This document shows, piece after piece, positions 18,830 through 26,760 of a DNA stretch of 60,000 nucleotides (position 1 is its first letter; each line of letters starts with the position of its first letter). The translations under genes and the position numbers were made by a program. The stretch is taken from NCBI RefSeq assembly GCF_963678635.1, contig NC_087067.1:17183639-17243638 (forward strand). Direction: 5' to 3'. Origin of the DNA: Symsagittifera roscoffensis (taxonomy: Eukaryota > Xenacoelomorpha > Acoela > Convolutidae). The notes under the pieces were generated by a model. It made no database searches and was not told where the DNA came from. It was given only the letters and a program-made list of their open reading frames with translations.

Positions 18830-21435
18830 AATTATTAATTTTTCTCCAAACCCTTTTCCTAATAACCTCAAATCAAAATATAAACCCTTCCCCTCGTACA
18901 GGACCACAAGATTTATTAGTAACACATTACGATTGCGAAGAAAATGAACAAAAAACACTACATAAATATGCAATCAATCAAGTATCACAATGTGAAACAG
19001 AACCACAAGCTATAGAAACCACAGATATAATAGCAACACTCTACTCAAAAGCCCGAGCTACAACAGTTACAGGTTATAAATTCACAGCAACATTTTCCGA
19101 AAAGAAAGTACATTGTTCACAAGTCTCGAACGGAAACAAAAACCGACTTGACCATGAATCATTCTATCAAAGTAATATAGAACGTCTTTTACATCTCAAT
19201 CCCGACGATTGTAAAAATGAATTACTTAGACTAAACATCACACAAAATAAAAATTCCCAAAGAAAATTAGTTAATTTTCAAGTTTTTTCAGACTCTGTAC
19301 ATCAATCACAACTTGAAAGACACCAAGGACATATAAAACTAGACGAAAAATACCCGTATAACGGCGCACACGGACGATTAACATATGACCTACATGATAA
19401 ACACTGGATACCACACATTGGTATAAATAACCCATCAAACTGCAAAGCAGACACAAAAAATAAAGGATACCAAGAAATAATGTTTTTCGATTGGAAAATA
19501 CAACTCGAAAAAATACAACTCACACGAGATTTATCTGATAATACAATGATCTATCAAGGAATCCGACTACCTTGTAAAAACGATCAAGGATATTGCGACC
19601 CTACAACAAGAACACAAGCAACAATTGTTTGGTTCCCCGAAGACACATGTACAACATTTCAAGTAGCAAAAATACACGCTCGTATGATAAAATTTCACGA
19701 AAAATATTTCATACAATCAATTCCTTACGAACAAGTCCATCCATCACGAAAACTAAGTTCCGATTTTAGAAACATAGATAACATAGAAAATAAATTGACA
19801 CGTTTTCAAATATATCAAGAAACAGAACTTGCATGTAAATACAGAAATCCACTTCACAGAACACAATACTCTGAAATTTTAGTTGAATATGAAAAAGGAT
19901 TCGACATGACCACTGGAAAAGTAAAAATCGACCCATATGCCACAGGTCATCCTCTAAACGAAGGAACATCCTATATACCAGTTAATTTTGAAAAAAGCAA
20001 CGGACAACCTGGTGGACATCTAAAACCTTATGACACCAGAAGCACACGCTTACAAGAATTATCACTAATGAATACCACATATTTTGGTAATATCCACTAT
20101 GATATTCATTTGGATATGAAACTAGACTATACAATTAGCCGCATTTTTCAAGAAATGTCACTCTCCGAATTAGAAACACTACATCAACTATGCGAATTAG
20201 AACGAACACAAATATTACAATCACTTGCACTAGCAGTATTAAAAATACCCTACGCAGGATATTTATTATCAGGAAATAGATCAAATTTTTTAGACTATGA
20301 AGGAAACATCTTATGGTTTTATACTTGTACTAAAAAAGTATCACCACTATACGTTTTTGAAGATAAACGATGTTATAAAAGAATCCCTATCTTTTATAAG
20401 AATAAAGTACATTTCGTGGATACACTTTCACGAAGAACCTATTTCTGGGATACCGCAGTCCCATGTGGATCAGAAAATAGCCACAATGTAGTACAACTAA
20501 ACCCTGATGAAAATAAATATTATCTTCTCACTCCATACCCCACATTAATGCAATCACTCAAAAAATTTTCACCAGAAAGCATTCGCGCTATCGCTCGAAA
20601 CCCAAATATAGACTTACAATCAATAGGAATCTATTCAAAATCAGATATTCAACATCACATTAGAACACAACAATTCCAAGAGTTACTAACACAAATGGAC
20701 ACTATACAAAGACAATCAATTGACCAAAACTTACGCAAACTTGCAGAAACCGCAGGATTTGCCGATATCTACACACAAGACTATAGCGGATATTTTAAAG
20801 ACATTAAAGATTATATATATCTAAACGGCGAAAAATACCGTCCCCAAGATATATCACCAATTAACATTTTTAGCTTTGTTACACTCAAAAATGAGATCCT
20901 AGATTTTCTAGGATGGCCCTACTACATCTTAGAAAAATTGACTATTTTATACGCAATGTTTAACTTTATTGGATTTCTTTTCTCACTTTTAAAAGGAATC
21001 TACAATACATGTGCTATACACACACAAGTAAACAGACAAGCAAGCGTAGCACGCATACTCTTTGCAGGATTTTTTGGAATCTTTTCCACATCTATAAACA
21101 AAATTCTTTTAGACGCACAAATAAAAGAATATAACACAAAAATAACAACACGACAAAATACATACGACGAAGAACATAACAATGTAGACACACAGCCAAC
21201 GGCACCACAATTACCACCCCTACCAAATAACCATCCACTATCCCTAGCCCCGCGAAATTTTAGAAATTTAGCAATCACACATAATCCAAATTTTCGACTC
21301 ACCACATTACAAAGTCCCGTCCAACATATAATGACACATCCACCACAAGATGATAATACTTATGAACAAATTATTGAACAGCCCCATACCACCGCTTTTC
21401 AATCTCAAAATAATAATTTTTTTAGCCCACGATGA
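18817..21435 (+). CDS. env: Envelope-like glycoprotein (872 aa)
   Basis: Type-I membrane protein layout: hydrophobic signal peptide (about residues 1-18), a Cys-containing ectodomain of about 680 residues with several N-x-S/T sites, a helical Gln/Leu-rich stretch near 615-655, a membrane anchor around 708-728 and a second hydrophobic stretch around 743-765, then a polar tail. The early 'HYDCEENEQ...C' pattern resembles glycoproteins I associate with chuvirus-like and invertebrate retroelement envelopes (class III-like fusion proteins); this is a memory-based resemblance. Presumed role: attachment and membrane fusion, giving the element potential infectivity. The start overlaps the ATG-less frame by 13 nt and the end overlaps the next ORF as ATGA. 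The B copy is broken. Confidence 0.8.
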   Translation: MYILKLLIFLQTLFLITSNQNINPSPRTGPQDLLVTHYDCEENEQKTLHKYAINQVSQCETEPQAIETTDIIATLYSKARATTVTGYKFTATFSEKKVHCSQVSNGNKNRLDHESFYQSNIERLLHLNPDDCKNELLRLNITQNKNSQRKLVNFQVFSDSVHQSQLERHQGHIKLDEKYPYNGAHGRLTYDLHDKHWIPHIGINNPSNCKADTKNKGYQEIMFFDWKIQLEKIQLTRDLSDNTMIYQGIRLPCKNDQGYCDPTTRTQATIVWFPEDTCTTFQVAKIHARMIKFHEKYFIQSIPYEQVHPSRKLSSDFRNIDNIENKLTRFQIYQETELACKYRNPLHRTQYSEILVEYEKGFDMTTGKVKIDPYATGHPLNEGTSYIPVNFEKSNGQPGGHLKPYDTRSTRLQELSLMNTTYFGNIHYDIHLDMKLDYTISRIFQEMSLSELETLHQLCELERTQILQSLALAVLKIPYAGYLLSGNRSNFLDYEGNILWFYTCTKKVSPLYVFEDKRCYKRIPIFYKNKVHFVDTLSRRTYFWDTAVPCGSENSHNVVQLNPDENKYYLLTPYPTLMQSLKKFSPESIRAIARNPNIDLQSIGIYSKSDIQHHIRTQQFQELLTQMDTIQRQSIDQNLRKLAETAGFADIYTQDYSGYFKDIKDYIYLNGEKYRPQDISPINIFSFVTLKNEILDFLGWPYYILEKLTILYAMFNFIGFLFSLLKGIYNTCAIHTQVNRQASVARILFAGFFGIFSTSINKILLDAQIKEYNTKITTRQNTYDEEHNNVDTQPTAPQLPPLPNNHPLSLAPRNFRNLAITHNPNFRLTTLQSPVQHIMTHPPQDDNTYEQIIEQPHTTAFQSQNNNFFSPR

Positions 21436-23225
21436 GCCGCCAACTTGGATCACTCCATCGATCAAATTCCCATCCAACCAACCTTACCTCTTCAATCCCA
21501 ATAATCCCACTTTTTGCTTTTCCGCCACCCGATTTTCCATCTAGCAATGTAACATCAGGCATGAATTCCGACACTAACTCACGAATTTCAGTTTTATACT
21601 CCATCTCACAGCTAAATAACCCGAATATTGAAACCCCCGACGAATTTGCCGACTCAGAACCATCTCCATCCAATAATTTCCATAACCCTTCTCATTTTTC
21701 TCAACCTCCCTTTCAACCCATATTGTCAAATAACCCTGACCCCATCACTCCTACACCCTCTTATGCTTCCCAAGTTACCCCAACCTACTCCTCATACCAT
21801 TCTGACCAATCATCTCCAGATACCCCCCGAATCTCCCCAGAGCTAGACAATTTTATTACCCTCCAACAACAACCCTACCACCTTAACACCCCGACCATAA
21901 ACCAAATCTCCTCCACTACAAATTCATCCAATCCCCCTACACCCTCTTCAAATTATACTGAATCATTAGCACCATCATCCACATCAACTGAATCCTCACT
22001 CAACACTAATAGAGCTTACCGCACTTTTAAAAGAAAGTTCCCCAACCATCCTTTCCCAGCAAAACCAGGAACAGCCCGTGAATACATCAACCACCCCCAG
22101 CATACTAACACTAGAGAATTTTTAGCTATCACTTTACCCTCATTTCCACAATACACCTTAAACACCCCTCATGACGCTAACGAAACACGCAACTTTGTAG
22201 ACGAATACGTTTTAATGCCCACTCTCTCTTGGACCTCATACTATCATTTCACTAACCCTCTTTGCTTACCTTTAACCAACACATCCATCGATATAGACCG
22301 AAACAAAGACATGCTATATCGACTAACTACACCACTCACCGCTAGACAATTTACTTACGTAGGATATAAAAAATCACTAAAAATACACACTGCACCTAGA
22401 GCTAATGAATATACACTAGAATACTACGATCACAACATCATCAGAGCTAACCAAGATCAATTCTTAGACGACGATCGCTTCGCTAACCCACAAATCACCG
22501 AGAAATTTTTCATCAAGACACCATATGTATTTACACTAAACATCTTTGACCGAAAGTTTGATCACATTATTTCAGAAGCACTAACAAGCACACAAGCATA
22601 CGAAAGTTTTAAAGAACGCTTCCAAATCTTCTCACTAACCTTTCATTTCCTTGCACCACACGAAAGAGATTTACACTGCTCACACGATATTATGTTGCGA
22701 ACTAAACAAACACATACATACAGTTACTATCGTTTCATCCAAAATCACTTTGACCTCCACACACCCTCTAGACAACCACACCATCGTTTCCAATTCATCA
22801 ATTCAAAATACACTTCACCATATTTCCTAAATTTCACATATTGTATTAAAGACACTAACCTTCATGGTATTCTTCGTAATTATGACCCCATAACCCAAAT
22901 GTATATTTTCTGCCCCATCACCAAGACCTTCAACGCAGAAGAATCCCGACCCTTCCTTATCCCGCACGAGTTTGTACAGCCTATAGAAATCCCCATTTTA
23001 GAATTCATCCACAACACTAAATTTAACCACAAGTTATATAACTTAATCCAAAACACACCTTATGAGTTTGCAGTAGGCACTGAAGAACTAACCACTATTA
23101 AGGCACTTCAATTGCTTTGGCCACTACTTCAAACTAAAAATATCATCCGCATATTAGCTAAACTACTCACAACTTCAGAACTAATTCACGACATCTTCCC
23201 CCACGGTTTTTTCCCCGACGACTAA
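21432..23225 (+). CDS. 597-residue protein of unknown function, last gene of element A
   Basis: ATG overlaps the env stop (ATGA, 21432-21435). Residues 1 to about 195 are low-complexity Pro/Ser/Thr/Asn. From about 200 on the sequence looks globular, with conserved-looking stretches such as 'LMPTLSWTSYYHF', 'CSHDIMLRTKQTH', 'LHGILRNYDPI..MYIFCPIT' and 'HKLYNLIQNTP'. Element B keeps several of these (about 53840-54400) in broken frames, so it was a family gene before B decayed. No signal peptide or clear membrane segment is seen. The two-part build (disordered N-terminal half, folded C-terminal half) resembles that of the ATG-less ORF, but I see no sequence match between them. I recognise no domain. 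Confidence 0.8.
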   Translation: MSRQLGSLHRSNSHPTNLTSSIPIIPLFAFPPPDFPSSNVTSGMNSDTNSRISVLYSISQLNNPNIETPDEFADSEPSPSNNFHNPSHFSQPPFQPILSNNPDPITPTPSYASQVTPTYSSYHSDQSSPDTPRISPELDNFITLQQQPYHLNTPTINQISSTTNSSNPPTPSSNYTESLAPSSTSTESSLNTNRAYRTFKRKFPNHPFPAKPGTAREYINHPQHTNTREFLAITLPSFPQYTLNTPHDANETRNFVDEYVLMPTLSWTSYYHFTNPLCLPLTNTSIDIDRNKDMLYRLTTPLTARQFTYVGYKKSLKIHTAPRANEYTLEYYDHNIIRANQDQFLDDDRFANPQITEKFFIKTPYVFTLNIFDRKFDHIISEALTSTQAYESFKERFQIFSLTFHFLAPHERDLHCSHDIMLRTKQTHTYSYYRFIQNHFDLHTPSRQPHHRFQFINSKYTSPYFLNFTYCIKDTNLHGILRNYDPITQMYIFCPITKTFNAEESRPFLIPHEFVQPIEIPILEFIHNTKFNHKLYNLIQNTPYEFAVGTEELTTIKALQLLWPLLQTKNIIRILAKLLTTSELIHDIFPHGFFPDD

Positions 23226-23228
23226 CAG

Positions 23229-23308
23229 GTAAGTATGAATTAAATGAATATTACTAACTAATTAAAATATTGAAAAAACTCACCATTCTTTATTCATGTT
23301 TTCTTTAG
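23229..23308 (+). other. Likely 80-bp intron just after the last stop codon
   Basis: CAG/GTAAGTATG begins 3 nt after the stop of the 597-codon ORF, a near-perfect 5' splice site. A TACTAAC branch-point consensus lies at 23252-23258 and TTTTCTTTAG ends at 23308. The unit would lie in the 3' untranslated region. In element B the same place keeps a GT-A donor-like GTAGGTATAA and a CAACTAAC phrase, but no clean acceptor. Confidence 0.6.
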
Positions 23309-23439
23309 ATTTTTAGCCTTCATCCGACGATCACCTACAAAAACCACAAAAGACAAATAAAAATCGCAAATTTCATCAAACAAATTTCCAAAATTCTATT
23401 AATCTCTTACACATATAAATTTATAAATTCAATACCAAT

Positions 23440-23580
23440 GCAGTAAATTAATTTATAAAATTTTCCCCCAAAAGCAGTAAATCTACATATGATGAAAATT
23501 TGTATCTTAAAATTCCCCCATTACTAGCAGTAAATTTCCAAATTCTATGCAGTAAATTAATAAAATGCAATTGCAGTACT
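23440..23580 (+). repeat. GCAGTAAAT motif cluster
   Basis: GCAGTAAAT occurs at 23440, 23474, 23528 and 23549, with a partial GCAGTAC at 23573, and C-runs (TTCCCCCA) before some copies. Element B has the matching cluster (about 54670-54830) with GCAGTAA and variants. Repeated short motifs suggest a protein-binding array in the RNA or DNA. Confidence 0.6.
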
Positions 23581-24080
23581 AACCTTTTGATATTTTCATT
23601 CACTCGCACAGAAATTCTATCCATACTCGCACAGCTCGCCCACGAAGAATTGTTTAAAATAATGAATTTCAGTTTCAAGTTTTCACACTCAATAACTCTA
23701 ACACACGATAACAAGTTTCAAACTTTCCTTTAACCCGGTTGGAAAGGAATCATATACTAAACAAAACTAACCAACGCAGCTTACTAAATACCACAAATCA
23801 TAGAATAACAGCATGACTAAGAAAAGGAAACCAACGGTACCCAAACCGGATTAACCCAGTTTAAAACTGGATAATTTATTCTTTTGAAGACTATTATAAA
23901 GTCTTAGAAAGAAATAATAAAACACAAAAAAGTCGAAAGACAAACCCATACCACAAACAATTTGATTTTTAAAAAAAGGACACAACCAAAGAAACATAAG
24001 TAAAACCACAACAAACCCAACATAAAACGTTGTCACATAACAGGACCCCTCACAAAAACCGCATGAAATCATACTCCCAC

Positions 24081-24142
24081 ACCTGGCCTAACCCACCAGG
24101 AAAGGACGTCCTGAGCATGCTCTATAGCCGGCCTAACCCACC
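24081..24142 (+). promoter_or_regulatory. Triple palindrome block conserved between elements A and B
   Basis: Three perfect palindromes follow one another: GGACGTCC (24104-24111), GAGCATGCTC (24113-24122) and GCCGGC (24127-24132). A CCTGG/CCAGG hairpin precedes them at 24083-24100, and GGCCTAACCCACC occurs both in its loop side and after GCCGGC. The 41 nt 24102-24142 are identical to 55384-55424 in old element B. The role is unknown; self-complementary loops suit RNA dimerisation or a structured 3' signal. Confidence 0.75.
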
Positions 24143-24781
24143 GTGCTACATCCACGCTTTGTGACCACACCTTTATTTTTAATAAGAGCTACTCAAGGGT
24201 GAGTAACTCTTCAAAATAACCGAACTAAAACAAAAAGCTTTTGTGAAAACAACTAACTAAAATCATGATTAAAAAATATTAAACTAATAAAAGTTTTATA
24301 AAATGTAAAATCACATGATGCAATATATAGATCAGAATACAACACCAAGGACGAACATCAAAAGACAAGACGACCTCACTACACTCGAGAGAGAATGACC
24401 AACTACAATCGATATGCCACTCACAATCACAACTCAAAGGATTTAGAGTACGACTTGACTTCGCAGAAAAGGACTTCATTGAACTAGACCAATGACCACC
24501 TCGATGTTCAAGTATACGTACAGATCCGAGTAATCAGGCATCCCCTCCACGCACAATCTCCACGCCATTCCCAAGCTAGATCAGATACAAAGGAAGTTCT
24601 CCCTGAAGAACAGAAAAACCTGACATAGCCAACCATTCTGAAATCAGAATTGGTTTTGTTGCAAAGACTCAGTCGTTGTCACAAGGAGAAGCGAAAGAAA
24701 ATTGTGATGTTCGCCAAATACCAACGTCCATCATCCATCCTTGAACTACAGAAGAACTGTTCTAAAAAACACTGTAAAACC

Positions 24782-24789
24782 CGGATGGG
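24782..24789 (+). promoter_or_regulatory. Possible polypurine tract, element A
   Basis: CGGATGGG directly abuts the 3' LTR (TGGAACC) and the same GGATGGG abuts the 3' LTR in element B. It is the expected position for the plus-strand primer, but it is short and contains a T, so it is an atypical tract. Confidence 0.45.
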
Positions 24790-25197
24790 TGGAACCTGAT
24801 CTAAACTATATTTTATGATTGGATAAATTAAATGTTTTACCAATGTAAAGTATTTAATATTAACCAATCATGATCCATCTAACTAACAACCCACTTATTT
24901 GTAAGTGCTGAAGTTACTTGTAATTTCAGCACCAGAGAGATTTGAATTTAACTTAGAAATTAGTTGGACTCTCCCGAGCACTTCAGCAGCCGCAATAAAC
25001 CAGTATACCCTAGATCTATTGAGCCTAGCAGAGACTAGTTAAACAACCTGAGACTAGATAGTATAAGAGTAAGATTAGGATCGGTATTAGACTAAGAAGT
25101 TGCACGAATCTATCCGGCCGAAAATAAGATAGCGTGACGAGCAGACGGTGTACCCTATCCGAAATTACTCTATGAGTTACGCCCCAGTCATAACTCA
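24790..25197 (+). repeat. 3' LTR of element A (408 bp)
   Basis: Matches the 5' LTR base for base by eye. It is followed by TTAT (25198-25201), the same 4 bases that precede the 5' LTR, which fixes both ends. Confidence 0.97.
24994..24999 (+). terminator. Polyadenylation signal in the 3' LTR
   Basis: AATAAA at the same LTR offset (204) as 6551-6556. Expected to direct 3' end formation of the genomic RNA within the LTR. It is lost in elements B and C. Confidence 0.55.
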
Positions 25198-25201
25198 TTA
25201 T

Positions 25202-25556
25202 ATGGAAATAAAAACAAATTTTAGTGCTATTATAATAGAAAATGTTGCCTAAGTTGGTTGCACATAATCGATTATAAAAACAACATTTTCTCAGATATAT
25301 CTCTCGTCAATTTCTTCAAGTTTTTTGTTAAATTTGTAGACATTATAATTGTATGCAATAGTAAAAAGACCAGTTCTAACCAGCGTTAGAGTTTCTGGAT
25401 GATGTACAAATTTTTTAGACTTTCATTGTCATTCTCTATAAAATTCCTATCACTGAAAAAATCTGTTGTTTCTTAATTAAATTTTAACCTAAATTGACAC
25501 CCTCTCTGGTACTGCCCTTGCCTGGTCACATTCCCCCTCAACAATTACCCTCTCCT
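25202..25556. other. AT-rich host DNA, nothing recognised
   Basis: Right flank of element A. No coding frame or clear repeat was seen. Confidence 0.5.
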
Positions 25557-25770
25557 CTGCGTTTACCCCCCGCTTCCCCATTCATCTACCCTTTCACTTT
25601 TTTGGGGGTAGGTGAGGGTGAGAGTATAAGCGGATGAAAGGGAGAGGGATTAAATGAGACCGCGAAAATGAGAGGGCGAAAATGTAGGTAGATGGGCAAA
25701 TGTGATTGTATGAAGATGTGATTATGGAGGAGGGGGTTTGGTTGGAGTAAATGTGGGGGCGGTAAACGCA
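25557..25770. repeat. Small C/G-skewed foldback
   Basis: TGCGTTTACC with a C-run at the left end is mirrored by a G-run and GGTAAACGCA at the right end. The left half is C/T-rich and the right half G/A-rich, so the whole ~214 bp can fold back. No target duplication was found. Possibly a MITE relic. Confidence 0.4.
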
Positions 25771-25929
25771 CGACTTTTATTTAAAATTCAGTAGACCTAA
25801 ATTTTGAGTGGGACGTTAGTAAATCAGAAATAATTCCAAGTTTTGCCAACAGTTTTGCAAAAATCTGGAGTTTATTGTTCCTTATAATCCTGATTTTTAA
25901 GGATCAAATTCAATTGTAACAATTTTTAC

Positions 25930-26760
25930 AGGTTTCTTAGGTTATTCCTTAAAAAAATTTGGCGATCATTGACGAAATCTCGATCTTGTTCTTCTCAAAA
26001 AAAGGCGCGAATCGACGCAAAACCAATAAACCAGAAAAATTGACAGATGGCACGGACAAAAATTTCCAAAATTTGAAAAAAAATAAATCCAGAAGTAGAA
26101 GAAAAAATACTCAGAAGTTAAACAGAGCAACATTCAGCACCTTTGAAACTTGAGTGAATCACTTGTATTTTTCATCACAAACCTTTCAAATTAAAAAAAG
26201 AATACCAGAAAATTGAACATATGGCTGGTATCCATATGCCAGAAAACTCTGACAAGTGGGTACGAAAGAAAAAATTTTCCGAAAAAAGTAAGTCCAGAAG
26301 CACAACAATAAAAAACAGACGCTTAACAGAGCAACTAAAGTCATCACTGAAACTTCTAACGTTTGTTAAGCGTCTGTTTTTTATTGTTGTGCTTCTGGAC
26401 TTACTTTTTTCGGAAAATTTTTTCTTTCGTACCCACTTGTCAGAGTTTTCTGGCATATGGATACCAGCCATATGTTCAATTTTCTGGTATTTTTTTTTAA
26501 TTTGAAAGGTTTGTGATGAAAAATACAAGTGATTCACTCAAGTTTCAAAGGTGCTGAATGTTGCTCTGTTTAACTTCTGAGTATTTTTTCTTCTACTTCT
26601 GGATTTATTTTTTTCAAATTTTGGAAATTTTTGTCCGTGCCATCTGTCAATTTTTCTGGTTTATTGGTTTTGCGTCGATTCGCGCCTTTTTTTGAGAAGA
26701 ACAAGATCGAGATTTCGTCAATGATCGCCAAATTTTTTTAAGGAATAACCTAAGAAACCT
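25930..26760. repeat. 831-bp near-perfect palindrome
   Basis: Left arm 25930-26327 (398 bp) and right arm 26365-26760 (396 bp) are near-perfect inverted copies around a 37-nt loop. I noticed one length difference, in an A-run. The left arm plus loop continue the phrase of the neighbouring ~360-bp array, so the right arm looks like an inverted duplication of array sequence. Transcripts would form long hairpin RNA. ORFs on each strand here are mirror images with no recognisable protein. Confidence 0.9.

Larger units (their letters stand above)
23309..24789 (+). other. Long 3' non-coding region of element A
   Basis: About 1.5 kb between the last gene and the 3' LTR with no supported gene. Islands conserved with element B stand out against otherwise diverged sequence: 31 nt at 23627-23657 (CGCACAGCTCGCCCACGAAG core, B 54918-54948), a GGTTGGAAGGAAT-like and GGTACCCAAACC...AAAACTGGATAA block (about 23735-23880), and 24102-24142 (identical in B). 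A plausible place for RNA export, packaging or stability signals. Confidence 0.65.
6347..25197 (+). mobile_element. Element A: intact 18.85-kb retrovirus-like LTR retroelement (Ty3/gypsy order)
   Basis: Complete element with 408-bp LTRs (6347-6754 and 24790-25197) that I could not distinguish by eye, a 4-bp target duplication TTAT (6343-6346 and 25198-25201) and a primer-binding site 2 nt after the left LTR. All main frames are open. Pol order is protease, RT, RNase H, integrase, the Ty3/gypsy (and retroviral) order. Beyond gag-pol it encodes an envelope-like glycoprotein and several ORFs of unknown function. At 18.85 kb it is long for this group; extra ORFs and about 4 kb of non-coding leader, mid and 3' sequence account for this. 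It looks recently inserted and could be autonomous. Confidence 0.96.

Noticed and set aside
26175-26537. 120-codon reverse and 94-codon forward ORFs
   Set aside because: They are the two strands of the palindrome reading the same text; no domain.
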